The position numbers and the translations under genes were made by a program. The notes beneath the pieces are model-generated. The model saw only the letters and a list, made by a program, of their open reading frames with translations. It was not told where the DNA came from and ran no database searches. This document shows positions 1 to 6,039 of a stretch of DNA of 8,434 bases, piece by piece. Source of the stretch: Candidatus Cloacimonadota bacterium (lineage in GTDB: Bacteria > Cloacimonadota > Cloacimonadia > JGIOTU-2); assembly GCA_030628975.1 (NCBI GenBank), contig DAOVPZ010000040.1, positions 1 through 8,434 of the forward strand, written 5' to 3'. Numbering within the stretch: the first letter of the stretch is position 1; each line of letters begins with the position of its first letter.

Positions 1-484
1 CTTCAAATTGTTCAAGGAGCTGTTCAATGGCTTTCTCCTTTGTCATCTGGGCAACTTCCATTAATTTCTTAGTCTGCTCGTCTATTAGTTTCTGTAATCT
101 CTGTTCTTGACTCTTTAGCTGGTTTTGTCTTTGATTAACATGTTTTTCTCTATCAGAAACCGATTGTTCTCTCCTATCAAGCTTTGCTAAACGTTCTTCA
201 ATATTACTAATTCTTTGATTATATTTATTCTCAAGTGTGTGCAATTCTCTTTTTCTTTTTTCAATCTCTTTTTCCAGGCTTGATTTACGAGCATACCACT
301 CTTCTTTTGCTTCTAATGCTGCTTCCTTTTTTATGACTTTTGCTTCAGAAGTGGCTTCATCTTTAATTTTTTGAGAAAGTTCTTTTGCTGTTTTGACTTT
401 TTTATTTGTTAAAATACGGAAGGAAATCCATCCTAAAAATAATCCTGCTAAAACAGCAAGTGCAGTAATGAGAAATTGTGTCAT
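1..484 (-). CDS. rny: Ribonuclease Y, N-terminal part (runs off window)
   Basis: RNase Y is a membrane-anchored endoribonuclease that initiates mRNA decay. Only the first 161 codons are present; the KH and HD catalytic domains lie beyond the left edge. The visible part begins MTQFLITALAVLAGLFLGW, a single N-terminal membrane anchor (about residues 3-25). A long charged coiled coil follows, rich in K, E, Q and R (about 30-140). It then reaches the segment LMEVAQMTKEKAIEQLLEQF, which matches the linker before the KH domain in this family (x-x-x-LT-x-EEAK-x-xLL). The start at 484 is preceded by GGAAAGGATGAAAG, giving a purine-rich ribosome binding site 7-8 nt upstream. Two other ATGs just upstream (500 and 491) are out of frame. 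The gene lies downstream of the 6S-like RNA with no other obvious promoter between them, so it may be read from the same promoter. The family call is firm; the catalytic domains cannot be checked here. Confidence 0.9.
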   Translation of the reverse strand, partial: MTQFLITALAVLAGLFLGWISFRILTNKKVKTAKELSQKIKDEATSEAKVIKKEAALEAKEEWYARKSSLEKEIEKRKRELHTLENKYNQRISNIEERLAKLDRREQSVSDREKHVNQRQNQLKSQEQRLQKLIDEQTKKLMEVAQMTKEKAIEQLLEQFE

Positions 485-500
485 CTTTCATCCTTTCCAT

Positions 501-686
501 AAAAAAGACCTGTTCTTGCCGTGTAACAACTTGTTTGAACTGTGAATCAAAGCATGGGATTCTATAGATACTTTATGAGTCCAACTGCAGTGAAGGCATT
601 CACGCCATACCTAATCGAACACCCTATAGTTCAAGTTTAGCACAAAACAATATTATTATCACGAACAGGACAGGCCTTATGGCAAA
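501..686 (-). ncRNA. ssrS: 6S RNA-like transcript (RNA polymerase regulator)
   Basis: The gap between zapA and rny folds into a long rod. The 5' segment at 677-660 (AGGCCUGUCCUGUUCGUG) pairs with the 3' segment at 523-506 (CACGGCAAGAACAGGUCU) with few mismatches. This closing stem ends in a run of six or more U (506-501), so it can double as an intrinsic terminator. Inside lies an AT-rich open region, then a second stem UUGAACU (634-628) with AGUUCAA (541-535), then an apical arm with a small hairpin GUGAA-UGCC-UUCAC. A rod with a closing stem, a central bubble and about 180 nt is the 6S RNA plan, and 6S genes next to zapA are known in many bacteria. 6S RNA binds the housekeeping RNA polymerase holoenzyme by mimicking an open promoter. 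The assignment rests on structure and position; no covariance search was done. The 5' end is estimated from the -10 box and is uncertain by several bases. Confidence 0.68.
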
Positions 687-692
687 GAACGA

Positions 693-702
693 AATATATA
701 TA
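693..702 (-). promoter_or_regulatory. Probable -10 region for the 6S-like RNA
   Basis: On the minus strand an AT tract contains TATATA (702-697) and TATATT (698-693). Either would place transcription start near 686-688, just before the closing stem. No convincing -35 box lies 16-18 bp upstream; a TTGATA at about 709-704 is too close. The promoter is therefore weakly supported and inferred mainly from the position of the RNA. Confidence 0.35.
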
Positions 703-708
703 ATTATC

Positions 709-749
709 AATCTGCTTTTTACGACTGTTAAATAACGGTCAGACAGATT
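709..749 (-). other. Hairpin downstream of zapA
   Basis: Directly after the zapA stop, AATCTG (749-744) pairs with CAGATT (714-709). Inside it, GACCGTT (740-734) pairs with AACAGTC (729-723) with one mismatch around an ATTT loop. No U-run follows, so it is not a classical intrinsic terminator. It may mark the 3' end of the zapA mRNA or a processing site. Only the base pairing is seen; the role is inference. Confidence 0.35.
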
Positions 750-754
750 AATAT

Positions 755-1024
755 TTATCTTTCAGAAAATGAATCTAAAAGATTAGATATCCTTTTCAAA
801 TATTTTTCAACTTCAGAAAATTGATTCTTTTGGGTAAACATCTCTTCAATTATATTTAAACCGCATAATATTGACAATTTATACTTAGATTCAATGTCAG
901 TATCGATAGATAATTCTGTTAATTTTTCATCAAGATATTCTGCATATTTTTTAATATCAGTTGGTTCAATATCACCTGTTATAGAATACTCATCACCAAA
1001 AATATTTACTGAAATACTATTCAT
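755..1024 (-). CDS. zapA: Cell division protein ZapA
   Basis: ZapA binds and bundles FtsZ protofilaments at the division site. The 89-residue product has the usual size and plan. An N-terminal beta region (ISVNIFGDEYSITGD, with the family's V-x-I-x-G-x-x-Y pattern) is followed by YAEYLDEKLTEL, and then by the conserved helix KLSILCGLNIIEEMF, which matches the family's K-x-A-I-L-A-x-L-N-I-x-x-E-L block. A short C-terminal coiled coil follows. The start is 9 bp after the stop of the upstream coiled-coil gene, and no clear Shine-Dalgarno site precedes it, which suggests coupling to upstream translation. The 6S-like RNA follows downstream, a recurrent neighbourhood for zapA. The family call is confident; function in this organism is by homology. 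Confidence 0.9.
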   Translation of the reverse strand: MNSISVNIFGDEYSITGDIEPTDIKKYAEYLDEKLTELSIDTDIESKYKLSILCGLNIIEEMFTQKNQFSEVEKYLKRISNLLDSFSER

Positions 1025-1033
1025 ATATTTTTG

Positions 1034-1390
1034 TTATTGGTTTATATTTCCCTGAACTTTTTCTTCAAGAACATTATCAATTGCAGTAAGCAATAAGTCA
1101 ACCTTATTATCTACTGCCTCAGCCTGTTCGATATAACTTTTTAATTTTTCTTCTTTTTGTGCTATTTTGTTATTTAGCTCAGAAACCTGTTCTTTATAAT
1201 ATTGCAATTCTTGCTCAAGTTCTCCGATACGACTTTCTGATTTATCTCTTTTTAAGAACAGGTCTTTATATTTATTATTTAATTCATCTTTTTCTTTTAA
1301 CACACCTTTATATTTGTCTTTTAAAATTTTATATTCTGAAATTAGATTTTCAATCTTCTTCTCAATCTTATCAAGTAAAGAGATATTCAT
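1034..1390 (-). CDS. Small coiled-coil protein, possibly a ZapB-like division factor
   Basis: This 118-residue protein is almost entirely predicted coiled coil. From residue 4 to about 95 it is a near-continuous run of heptad-like leucine/isoleucine spacing with many K and E, ending in a less charged tail (VDLLLTAIDNVLEEKVQGNINQ). There is no signal peptide or membrane segment. Its ATG overlaps the pheT stop by one base (TAATG), and AAGG lies about 9 nt upstream within the end of pheT, so translation is probably coupled to pheT. zapA follows after 9 bp. Position next to zapA and the small, purely coiled-coil composition suggest a ZapA partner such as ZapB, but coiled coils match one another non-specifically and no family motif is visible. 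The gene is well supported; its function is inference. Confidence 0.75.
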   Translation of the reverse strand: MNISLLDKIEKKIENLISEYKILKDKYKGVLKEKDELNNKYKDLFLKRDKSESRIGELEQELQYYKEQVSELNNKIAQKEEKLKSYIEQAEAVDNKVDLLLTAIDNVLEEKVQGNINQ

Positions 1391-3798
1391 TATCTATGCC
1401 TTAATTCAATTTTATACTTTTTTAATAATTTTTTAACAATCTTGTCAAATAATTTATCAATATATTTATCAGTTAATGTTGACTTGTCTGATTGGAAAGT
1501 GATGCTAAAAGCCAGACTGCGATGATTTTCTCTAATCTGAGAACCTTTATATACATCAAATAATGAAACATTTTTTATGATTTCTGGATTAAATGAGTTG
1601 ATAGTAGTTTCAATTTCTGCAACAGAGATTCCTTGAGGAACAATAATTGCAATATCCCGAAGCACAGGAGGAAATTTTATCACTTCTTTATAATATATTT
1701 CCTCATGTGGAATATGACTAAGTAATGTTGAAACATTGATATCAAATATGATTGCATGAGCTTTAATCTCAAAATTAGATAAAACATCCTTTTTCAAAAT
1801 TCCATATGAACCTATTTTTACATCATTAAGAAGTACATCAGAGCTCTGTCCTGTTATGTAAAAAGGTTCATCAGACTTTTTGAAGCTAATATAATGTGTA
1901 CAATGTAAAATTTTAAAAAGTGATTCTAAAATACCTTTTACATCAAAGAAAGATGACAATTGAGATTTAGAATTCCAATATTTTGGAACAAAGTCTCCCA
2001 CTATAACACCAGTTAATGAAACCTGTTCAGAGGGCAAATTGTTTTCATTTTTAAAATAAACATTATTTAGTTCAAATAACTTAAAATGTTCAAGTTTATG
2101 TGATAAGTTTAATGCCACATTGCTGAAAAGATCTGGTATTAAAGTTGTTCGCAAGATGGAAAATTGTTCACCTAAAGGATTTGCTAATTCAATTATATTT
2201 CTTCGATAATCATCTTTTGGCAGATTAAGTTTATCAAATACATCAGGACTTGCAAAACTGAGGTTACAGACTTCAAAAAATCCTAAATTAACAAGATGAC
2301 TGCGTATTTTTCTTATAGTTTCCCTTTTTTGTCTATCTTCAATCCGTGGCAATGAAAATTTAGAATGAATATTTTTATAACCATAACATCTGGCAATTTC
2401 TTCAATAATATCTATCTCGCGTTCTAAATCTGGTCGGAATGTAGGAATGGTAACTTCAAAATTCTCACCTTTTTCAAAAATTGTAAATTCAAATTTTAGT
2501 AAGTATGATTTTATTGTATAGGGTTGCAGTTTTGTATCTAAAATATGATTTACTCTTTGAGTGCGAAGAAAAACCTTTTTGGGTAAAATTTTTTTAGGAT
2601 AAACATCAACAATACCTTTACATATTTCTCCACCAGCTGTTAGTTGAATTAGTTGTGCTGTACGATCAATTACTTCTTCTAATCTGTTTGGGTCCATTCC
2701 TCTTTCAAATCTGTATGAAGAATCAGATTCCAGATTGAGAGAGAGAGAGGTTGCTCTAATATTTTTTGGATTAAAACATGCACATTCCAAAACTATATCT
2801 TTGGTTGTTGAAAGAATACTGCTGTTCACTCCACCCATAATCCCAGCTAATGCAACTGGCTTTTCATTATCAGCAATAACCAGGTTTTGAGAAGATAAAG
2901 TATAAATCTGTTCATCAAGAAGTTCTATCTTCTCACCATCTTTTGCTCTTCGGACAATAATTTTATTTTCAGAAATATTTTCATAATCAAATGCATGCAA
3001 AGGATGACCATACTCCATTAAGATATAATTTGTTATATCTACAATATTGTTTATAGGTCGCAATCCTACAGCTTTAAGTCTTGTTTGAACCCATCCGGGA
3101 GAAGGTTTGACAGTTATATTTTTAATTAAACGACCGCAGTAACGAGGACAAAGTTCTGGATCATCAATTTCTACTGATAATAACTCTGAAGTTAATTGTT
3201 TTCCCGACATATCAGGATTAAATTCTATTTTAGGAGTAGTATATTTTGTATCCAGCATAACTGCTACCTCGCGAGCAATTCCAATCATACCCAAAAGATC
3301 AGGTCTATTGGGAGTAATTTCTACATCAATAACATAGTCATCAATTTTCAAAACTTCCGCAAAAGGGGTGCCTGCATTATACTCACCCTCTAAAACCATT
3401 ATACCAGAATGATCATCAGAAATACCTAATTCTTTTTCTGAACATATCACACCATAAGATTCAATTCCGCGAAGTTTAGCTTTTTTTATCTTAAAATCTC
3501 CTAGCATTGCTCCGATTTTCGCAAGAGGTACATTTTGATTTTCCTTTACATTTGGAGCACCACAAATAACAGAAAGAGGTTTATTTTCCCCGACATCTAC
3601 GAGACAAACTGATAAATGGTCTGATTTTGGATGCGGTTTTACAGAAACAATTTTACCAACAACTATGTTTTCATATTCATCACCAAAATGAATAATGTTC
3701 TCAACTTCAATCCCATACATTGTAAGTTTCTGACAAAATTCTTCAATTGGAAGATCGATTGGGACAAATTCCTTAAGCCAATTATAACTTATCTTCAT
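1390..3798 (-). CDS. pheT: Phenylalanine--tRNA ligase beta subunit
   Basis: This is the beta chain of the alpha2-beta2 PheRS, which charges tRNA-Phe and edits mischarged Tyr-tRNA-Phe. At 802 residues it has the full bacterial length. Domains in order: the N-terminal MKISYNWLKEF segment; an EMAP/tRNA-binding OB fold at about 40-150 (VVGKIVSVKPHPKSDHL ... VICGAPNV); B3/B4 editing domain at about 210-390 including GHPLHAFD (264-271) and SYRFERGMD (361-369); B5 domain at about 405-475 (IPTFRPDLEREIDIIEEIAR); the catalytic-like core; and a C-terminal ferredoxin-fold anticodon-binding domain at about 708-802 (FPPVLRDIAIIV ... SDKSTLTD). No frameshift is seen. No Shine-Dalgarno site precedes the ATG; the upstream sequence is A/T only. 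It is separated from pheS by an unusually long 161 bp, and its stop overlaps the start of the next gene. Confidence 0.98.
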   Translation of the reverse strand: MKISYNWLKEFVPIDLPIEEFCQKLTMYGIEVENIIHFGDEYENIVVGKIVSVKPHPKSDHLSVCLVDVGENKPLSVICGAPNVKENQNVPLAKIGAMLGDFKIKKAKLRGIESYGVICSEKELGISDDHSGIMVLEGEYNAGTPFAEVLKIDDYVIDVEITPNRPDLLGMIGIAREVAVMLDTKYTTPKIEFNPDMSGKQLTSELLSVEIDDPELCPRYCGRLIKNITVKPSPGWVQTRLKAVGLRPINNIVDITNYILMEYGHPLHAFDYENISENKIIVRRAKDGEKIELLDEQIYTLSSQNLVIADNEKPVALAGIMGGVNSSILSTTKDIVLECACFNPKNIRATSLSLNLESDSSYRFERGMDPNRLEEVIDRTAQLIQLTAGGEICKGIVDVYPKKILPKKVFLRTQRVNHILDTKLQPYTIKSYLLKFEFTIFEKGENFEVTIPTFRPDLEREIDIIEEIARCYGYKNIHSKFSLPRIEDRQKRETIRKIRSHLVNLGFFEVCNLSFASPDVFDKLNLPKDDYRRNIIELANPLGEQFSILRTTLIPDLFSNVALNLSHKLEHFKLFELNNVYFKNENNLPSEQVSLTGVIVGDFVPKYWNSKSQLSSFFDVKGILESLFKILHCTHYISFKKSDEPFYITGQSSDVLLNDVKIGSYGILKKDVLSNFEIKAHAIIFDINVSTLLSHIPHEEIYYKEVIKFPPVLRDIAIIVPQGISVAEIETTINSFNPEIIKNVSLFDVYKGSQIRENHRSLAFSITFQSDKSTLTDKYIDKLFDKIVKKLLKKYKIELRHR

Positions 3799-3860
3799 AA
3801 TTTTTTAAATTTTCACACGAATACATTCAAAGCAAAAAAAATAATTTAAAACATAATATC

Positions 3861-3935
3861 AAAAATCTGTGTTTACCCGTGAGATAATTTCATATCTAAC
3901 AGGGTGAATCCGTGAAATTCAGTGGTAAAACAATT
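3861..3935. repeat. Degenerate intergenic repeat in the pheS-pheT gap
   Basis: Read on the plus strand, the gap holds related units AATCTGTGTTTA (3864-3875), CCCGTGAG (3876-3883) and GAATCCGTGAAATTCAGTGG (3906-3925), that is, a loose 'AATC-x-GTG' motif recurring. Between them AGATA (3881-3885) pairs with TATCT (3892-3896), flanked by CCC (3876-3878) and GGG (3902-3904), giving an imperfect hairpin. From memory it resembles dispersed 'ATCTGTGTTAATCCGTG' type intergenic sequences seen in many environmental bacterial genomes; copies elsewhere cannot be checked here. No open frame or promoter is evident in the gap. Confidence 0.45.
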
Positions 3936-3959
3936 TTTCCTCTATACTTCTATGGCAGA

Positions 3960-4982
3960 CTATACAAATTGTTGTAAAAATCTTAAATCATTTTTAAATA
4001 ATATCCTTATATCATGAATTCCATAACGCAGCATTGTTATACGATCAATTCCTAAACCGAATGCAAAACCAGTATATTTCTCAGAATCATAATTTACTTG
4101 TTTGAGCACCTCAGGATCGACCATTCCTGCACCTCCCATTTCTAGCCAACCAGTGTTTTTACACAATTTACAACCTTTACCATTACAATTTATACACAAA
4201 ATATCAATCTCAGCACTTGGTTCTGTAAAAGGAAAGAAGTGAGGTCTGAAACGGGAATGTGTTTTGTCACCAAAAAGTCTTTTAACAAAAGAATCCAGAG
4301 TGCCCTTCAAATCAGCAAATGTAATACCAACATCAACGACTAATGCTTCAAATTGGTGAAAAACAGGCGAGTGTGAGGCATCAGGCTTATCATTACGATA
4401 GCATCTTCCAGGTGCTATTATCCGAATAGGCGGCTTATATTTCTCCATTACCCGAATTTGCACTGGTGAGGTTTCGGTGCGGAGCAACATTCCATTTTTT
4501 AGATAAAAGGTGTCACTGAGATTTCTTGCTGGATGCCATTCTGGTGTGTTTAATGCATCAAAATTATAATACTCGGTTTCAATTTCTGGTCCTTCTGCAA
4601 TTTCAAAACCAAGACTTATAAAAATATCTTCAATTTCTTCCCAAATCTTAAATAAAGGATGTTTTGCACCAATCTCTATTGGTCTGCCGGGAAAGGAGAT
4701 ATCTAATTCTTGTTTGACTATTTTTTTCTTTTGTGTTTCTAATAAAAGAGCATCTTTCCTTTCTGAAATTTGATTTTCAATTTCTCTTTTTGTTTGGTTT
4801 AATAAATCACCAATTATGGGTCGCTGCTCTTTTGAAAGCTGTCCTATCTGACCCAATAAGGAAGACAGTTTGCTTTTTCTGCCTAAGAATTTTATTCTCA
4901 AGCTTTCAAGCTCCTTTAAATTTTTACAAATTGGAATCTCTTCAAGAGCTTTCTGTCTTAAAGTCTGAATTTCTTCTTTCAT
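3960..4982 (-). CDS. pheS: Phenylalanine--tRNA ligase alpha subunit
   Basis: This is the catalytic chain of PheRS. The 340-residue protein has the usual bacterial layout. An N-terminal helical coiled coil (about 1-90) contacts tRNA. The class II core begins at HPLFKIWEEIEDIF (108-121). RTETSPVQIRVM is at 168-179. Motif 2 is PGRCYRNDKPDASHSPVFHQ (191-210) followed by FEALVVD, where many homologues have E-G rather than E-A. FPFTEPSAEIDI is at 250-261. Motif 3, FGLGIDRITMLRYG, is at 308-321 with the conserved Arg at 314. Four cysteines (263, 266, 271, 274; C-x2-C-x4-C-x2-C) form a small zinc-like knuckle known in many bacterial PheS. The ATG is 5 bp after the rplT stop; the nearest GGA is about 15 nt upstream, so coupling to rplT is likely. 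Family and start are secure. Confidence 0.98.
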   Translation of the reverse strand: MKEEIQTLRQKALEEIPICKNLKELESLRIKFLGRKSKLSSLLGQIGQLSKEQRPIIGDLLNQTKREIENQISERKDALLLETQKKKIVKQELDISFPGRPIEIGAKHPLFKIWEEIEDIFISLGFEIAEGPEIETEYYNFDALNTPEWHPARNLSDTFYLKNGMLLRTETSPVQIRVMEKYKPPIRIIAPGRCYRNDKPDASHSPVFHQFEALVVDVGITFADLKGTLDSFVKRLFGDKTHSRFRPHFFPFTEPSAEIDILCINCNGKGCKLCKNTGWLEMGGAGMVDPEVLKQVNYDSEKYTGFAFGLGIDRITMLRYGIHDIRILFKNDLRFLQQFV

Positions 4983-4987
4983 TGAAT

Positions 4988-5347
4988 CTAATCTTTTTCC
5001 AGTTTCTTTTTAACAGATTTTATAATTGATTCAAAGGTCTTTGGATTGTTGATTGCCATTTCTGAAAGCATTTTTCTATTTAAGTCAATTTTTAATTCTT
5101 TTAATCCACAGATAAACTGACTATAGCTTAATCCATATTCACGAACAGCAGCATTGATTCTAATTATCCACAGCCTTCTAAAATTTCTTCTTCTAGTTCT
5201 ACGATCACGATATGCATATTGCCAGCCTTTTTCAACTGCCTCTTGAGCTGCACGATAAAGTTTACGACCCCCTCTATATCCCTTTGCATGCTTTAAAATC
5301 TTCTTTCTTCTTTTTCTAGATGCCACTTGATTTGTTACTCTTGACAT
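4988..5347 (-). CDS. rplT: 50S ribosomal protein L20
   Basis: L20 is a primary 23S rRNA-binding protein essential for early 50S assembly. In several bacteria it also represses its own infC-rpmI-rplT operon. The 119-residue product has the typical length and composition. A basic, extended N-terminal tail (RKRRKKILKHAKGYRGGRK) is followed by the hallmark block YAYRDRRTRRRNFRRLWI (45-62) and RINAAVREYGLSYSQFI. A helical C-domain then ends in lysine-rich sequence. A strong AAGGAG lies 5 nt before the ATG. pheS follows 5 bp downstream. Upstream is an unusually long 404-bp spacer from rpmI that holds a decayed gene, although rpmI and rplT are normally close. L20 is a candidate ligand for the attenuator upstream of infC. 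Confidence 0.98.
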   Translation of the reverse strand: MSRVTNQVASRKRRKKILKHAKGYRGGRKLYRAAQEAVEKGWQYAYRDRRTRRRNFRRLWIIRINAAVREYGLSYSQFICGLKELKIDLNRKMLSEMAINNPKTFESIIKSVKKKLEKD

Positions 5348-5420
5348 GACTACTCCTTAATAAATCCTAAATTCTAATTTCTAAAAACTAAATAATATTA
5401 AAATACAAAAAATAAATTTA

Positions 5421-5453
5421 AAATGATAAATCTTCTGAATAATCTTATCATTT
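5421..5453 (-). other. Hairpin between the pseudogene and rplT
   Basis: AAATGATAA (minus strand 5453-5445) pairs perfectly with TTATCATTT (5429-5421) around a 15-nt loop. The sequence after it (TAAATTTATTTTTTG) is U-rich but the U-run is not adjacent, so it is a weak terminator candidate at best. ATGATAA is also tandemly repeated next to the pseudogene stop. It may be a processing or stability element in the rpmI-rplT mRNA. Confidence 0.35.
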
Positions 5454-5454
5454 A

Positions 5455-5716
5455 TCATTGTTTTGTTTTTGCTATAATAGAACCAAATATTTTCATTAAT
5501 TGAGCACCTTCGTTTATAAGAAATTTTTGCTCTTCTGTTATAGATCTTTTTCCTGTTTCAATTAATTTCAACCAATAAATACTCTCCTTTGTCCCGATAT
5601 AGTGGGATTTTTGATATTTTCTAAACAAAATTCCTATTCCTTATTAGTCACGATAAAAATCGGGATAATGTATGTTCTTGCAAGTCAAATCGTTTTTCTT
5701 TTTTTATTTCATTCAT
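5455..5716 (-). pseudogene. Broken four-helix-bundle (S23 / 23S rRNA IVS protein) gene
   Basis: Two pieces of one family are visible in different frames. The N-terminal piece starts at 5716 and reads MNEIKKEKRFDLQEHTL before running into unrelated codons and a TGA at 5650-5648. The C-terminal piece reads KESIYWLKLIETGKRSITEE, continues QKFLINEGAQLMKIFGSIIA, and ends at TGA 5457-5455. Both resemble the start (R-x-D-L-x-x-R-T) and end (KE-x-x-YWL-x-LI ... E-x-x-x-LM-KI-x-x-x-I) of four-helix-bundle proteins of about 120 residues. Such proteins are often encoded inside 23S rRNA intervening sequences. Roughly 55-60 central residues are missing, including the usual SSGSIGANYIEA-type block, and an inverted-repeat element lies at the junction. 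The remnant fills most of the rpmI-rplT spacer and is not expected to make a working protein. The identification is from family memory, not a search. Confidence 0.8.
5592..5665. repeat. Short inverted-repeat element inside the pseudogene
   Basis: TCCCGAT (5592-5598) and ATCGGGA (5659-5665) are perfect 7-bp terminal inverted repeats enclosing about 60 bp. Each end is itself a small palindrome: TCCC-N8-GGGA at 5592-5607, and TCaCGAT-AAAA-ATCGgGA at 5648-5665. They look like two degenerate copies of one TCCCGAT-N4-ATCGGGA hairpin. The element lies exactly where the central part of the four-helix-bundle gene is missing. It could be a miniature mobile element or a pair of palindromic intergenic repeats. 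No target-site duplication is obvious. Confidence 0.5.
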
Positions 5717-5751
5717 GATAAATTATTTTAGAATTTAGAGTTCTATAATAT

Positions 5752-5946
5752 TTAAGATGCTAACATACTTTTTACTCTTTTCTCATCAGCGGATGAAACA
5801 TATCCTTTTTTTCTGAGATTAGCTTTCTGTTTTGGTGATTTTTTGGTCATAAAATGACCCCGATAAGCCTTATTCCTTTTTATTTTACCACTTCCAGTTT
5901 TACTAAACCTTTTAGCAGCGGATTTTCTTGTTTTAATTTTTGGCAT
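5752..5946 (-). CDS. rpmI: 50S ribosomal protein L35
   Basis: L35 is a small basic protein of the large ribosomal subunit. The 64-residue product is full length and shows the family signature: MPKIKTRKSAAKRF at the start, a central G-x-x-K-R-x-x-A-Y-x-x-H run (GSGKIKRNKAYRGHF), then LRKKGYVSSAD. AGGAG lies 5-6 nt before the ATG. infC is 93 bp upstream, and that AT-rich gap (5947-6039) shows no promoter, hairpin or gene that I can support. Downstream the spacer to rplT has been enlarged by a decayed gene. Confidence 0.98.
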   Translation of the reverse strand: MPKIKTRKSAAKRFSKTGSGKIKRNKAYRGHFMTKKSPKQKANLRKKGYVSSADEKRVKSMLAS

Positions 5947-6039
5947 TTATACTCCTAAAAAAATTATTGAGACTTAATTTTATAAATTTTTATTCTAACA
6001 GTTGAATGAAAGAAAATAATCAGATATAGATAACTTCTG

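Larger units (their letters stand above)
5367..5738. repeat. 11-bp inverted repeat flanking the decayed S23-type gene
   Basis: CTAAATTCTAA occurs on the plus strand at 5367-5377 and on the minus strand at 5738-5728, so the two copies face inward and bracket the whole pseudogene in the rpmI-rplT spacer. The match is perfect over 11 bp and fades outside it. The sequence is AT-rich, so chance is possible. If real, the repeats could be the ends of the unit that brought the S23-type gene here. Confidence 0.35.

Noticed and set aside
709..749. Intrinsic terminator after zapA
   Set aside because: The hairpin is real but no U-run follows; recorded only as a hairpin.
1159..1404. Plus-strand open frame opposite the coiled-coil gene
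   Set aside because: Antisense shadow of a well-supported gene; no ribosome binding site and low-complexity hydrophobic translation.
3196..3849. Plus-strand open frames opposite the pheT N-terminal region
   Set aside because: Antisense to a full-length conserved gene, with no family features.
4733..5029. Plus-strand open frame opposite pheS
   Set aside because: Antisense shadow; Phe/Leu-rich translation typical of the complement of an AT-rich gene.
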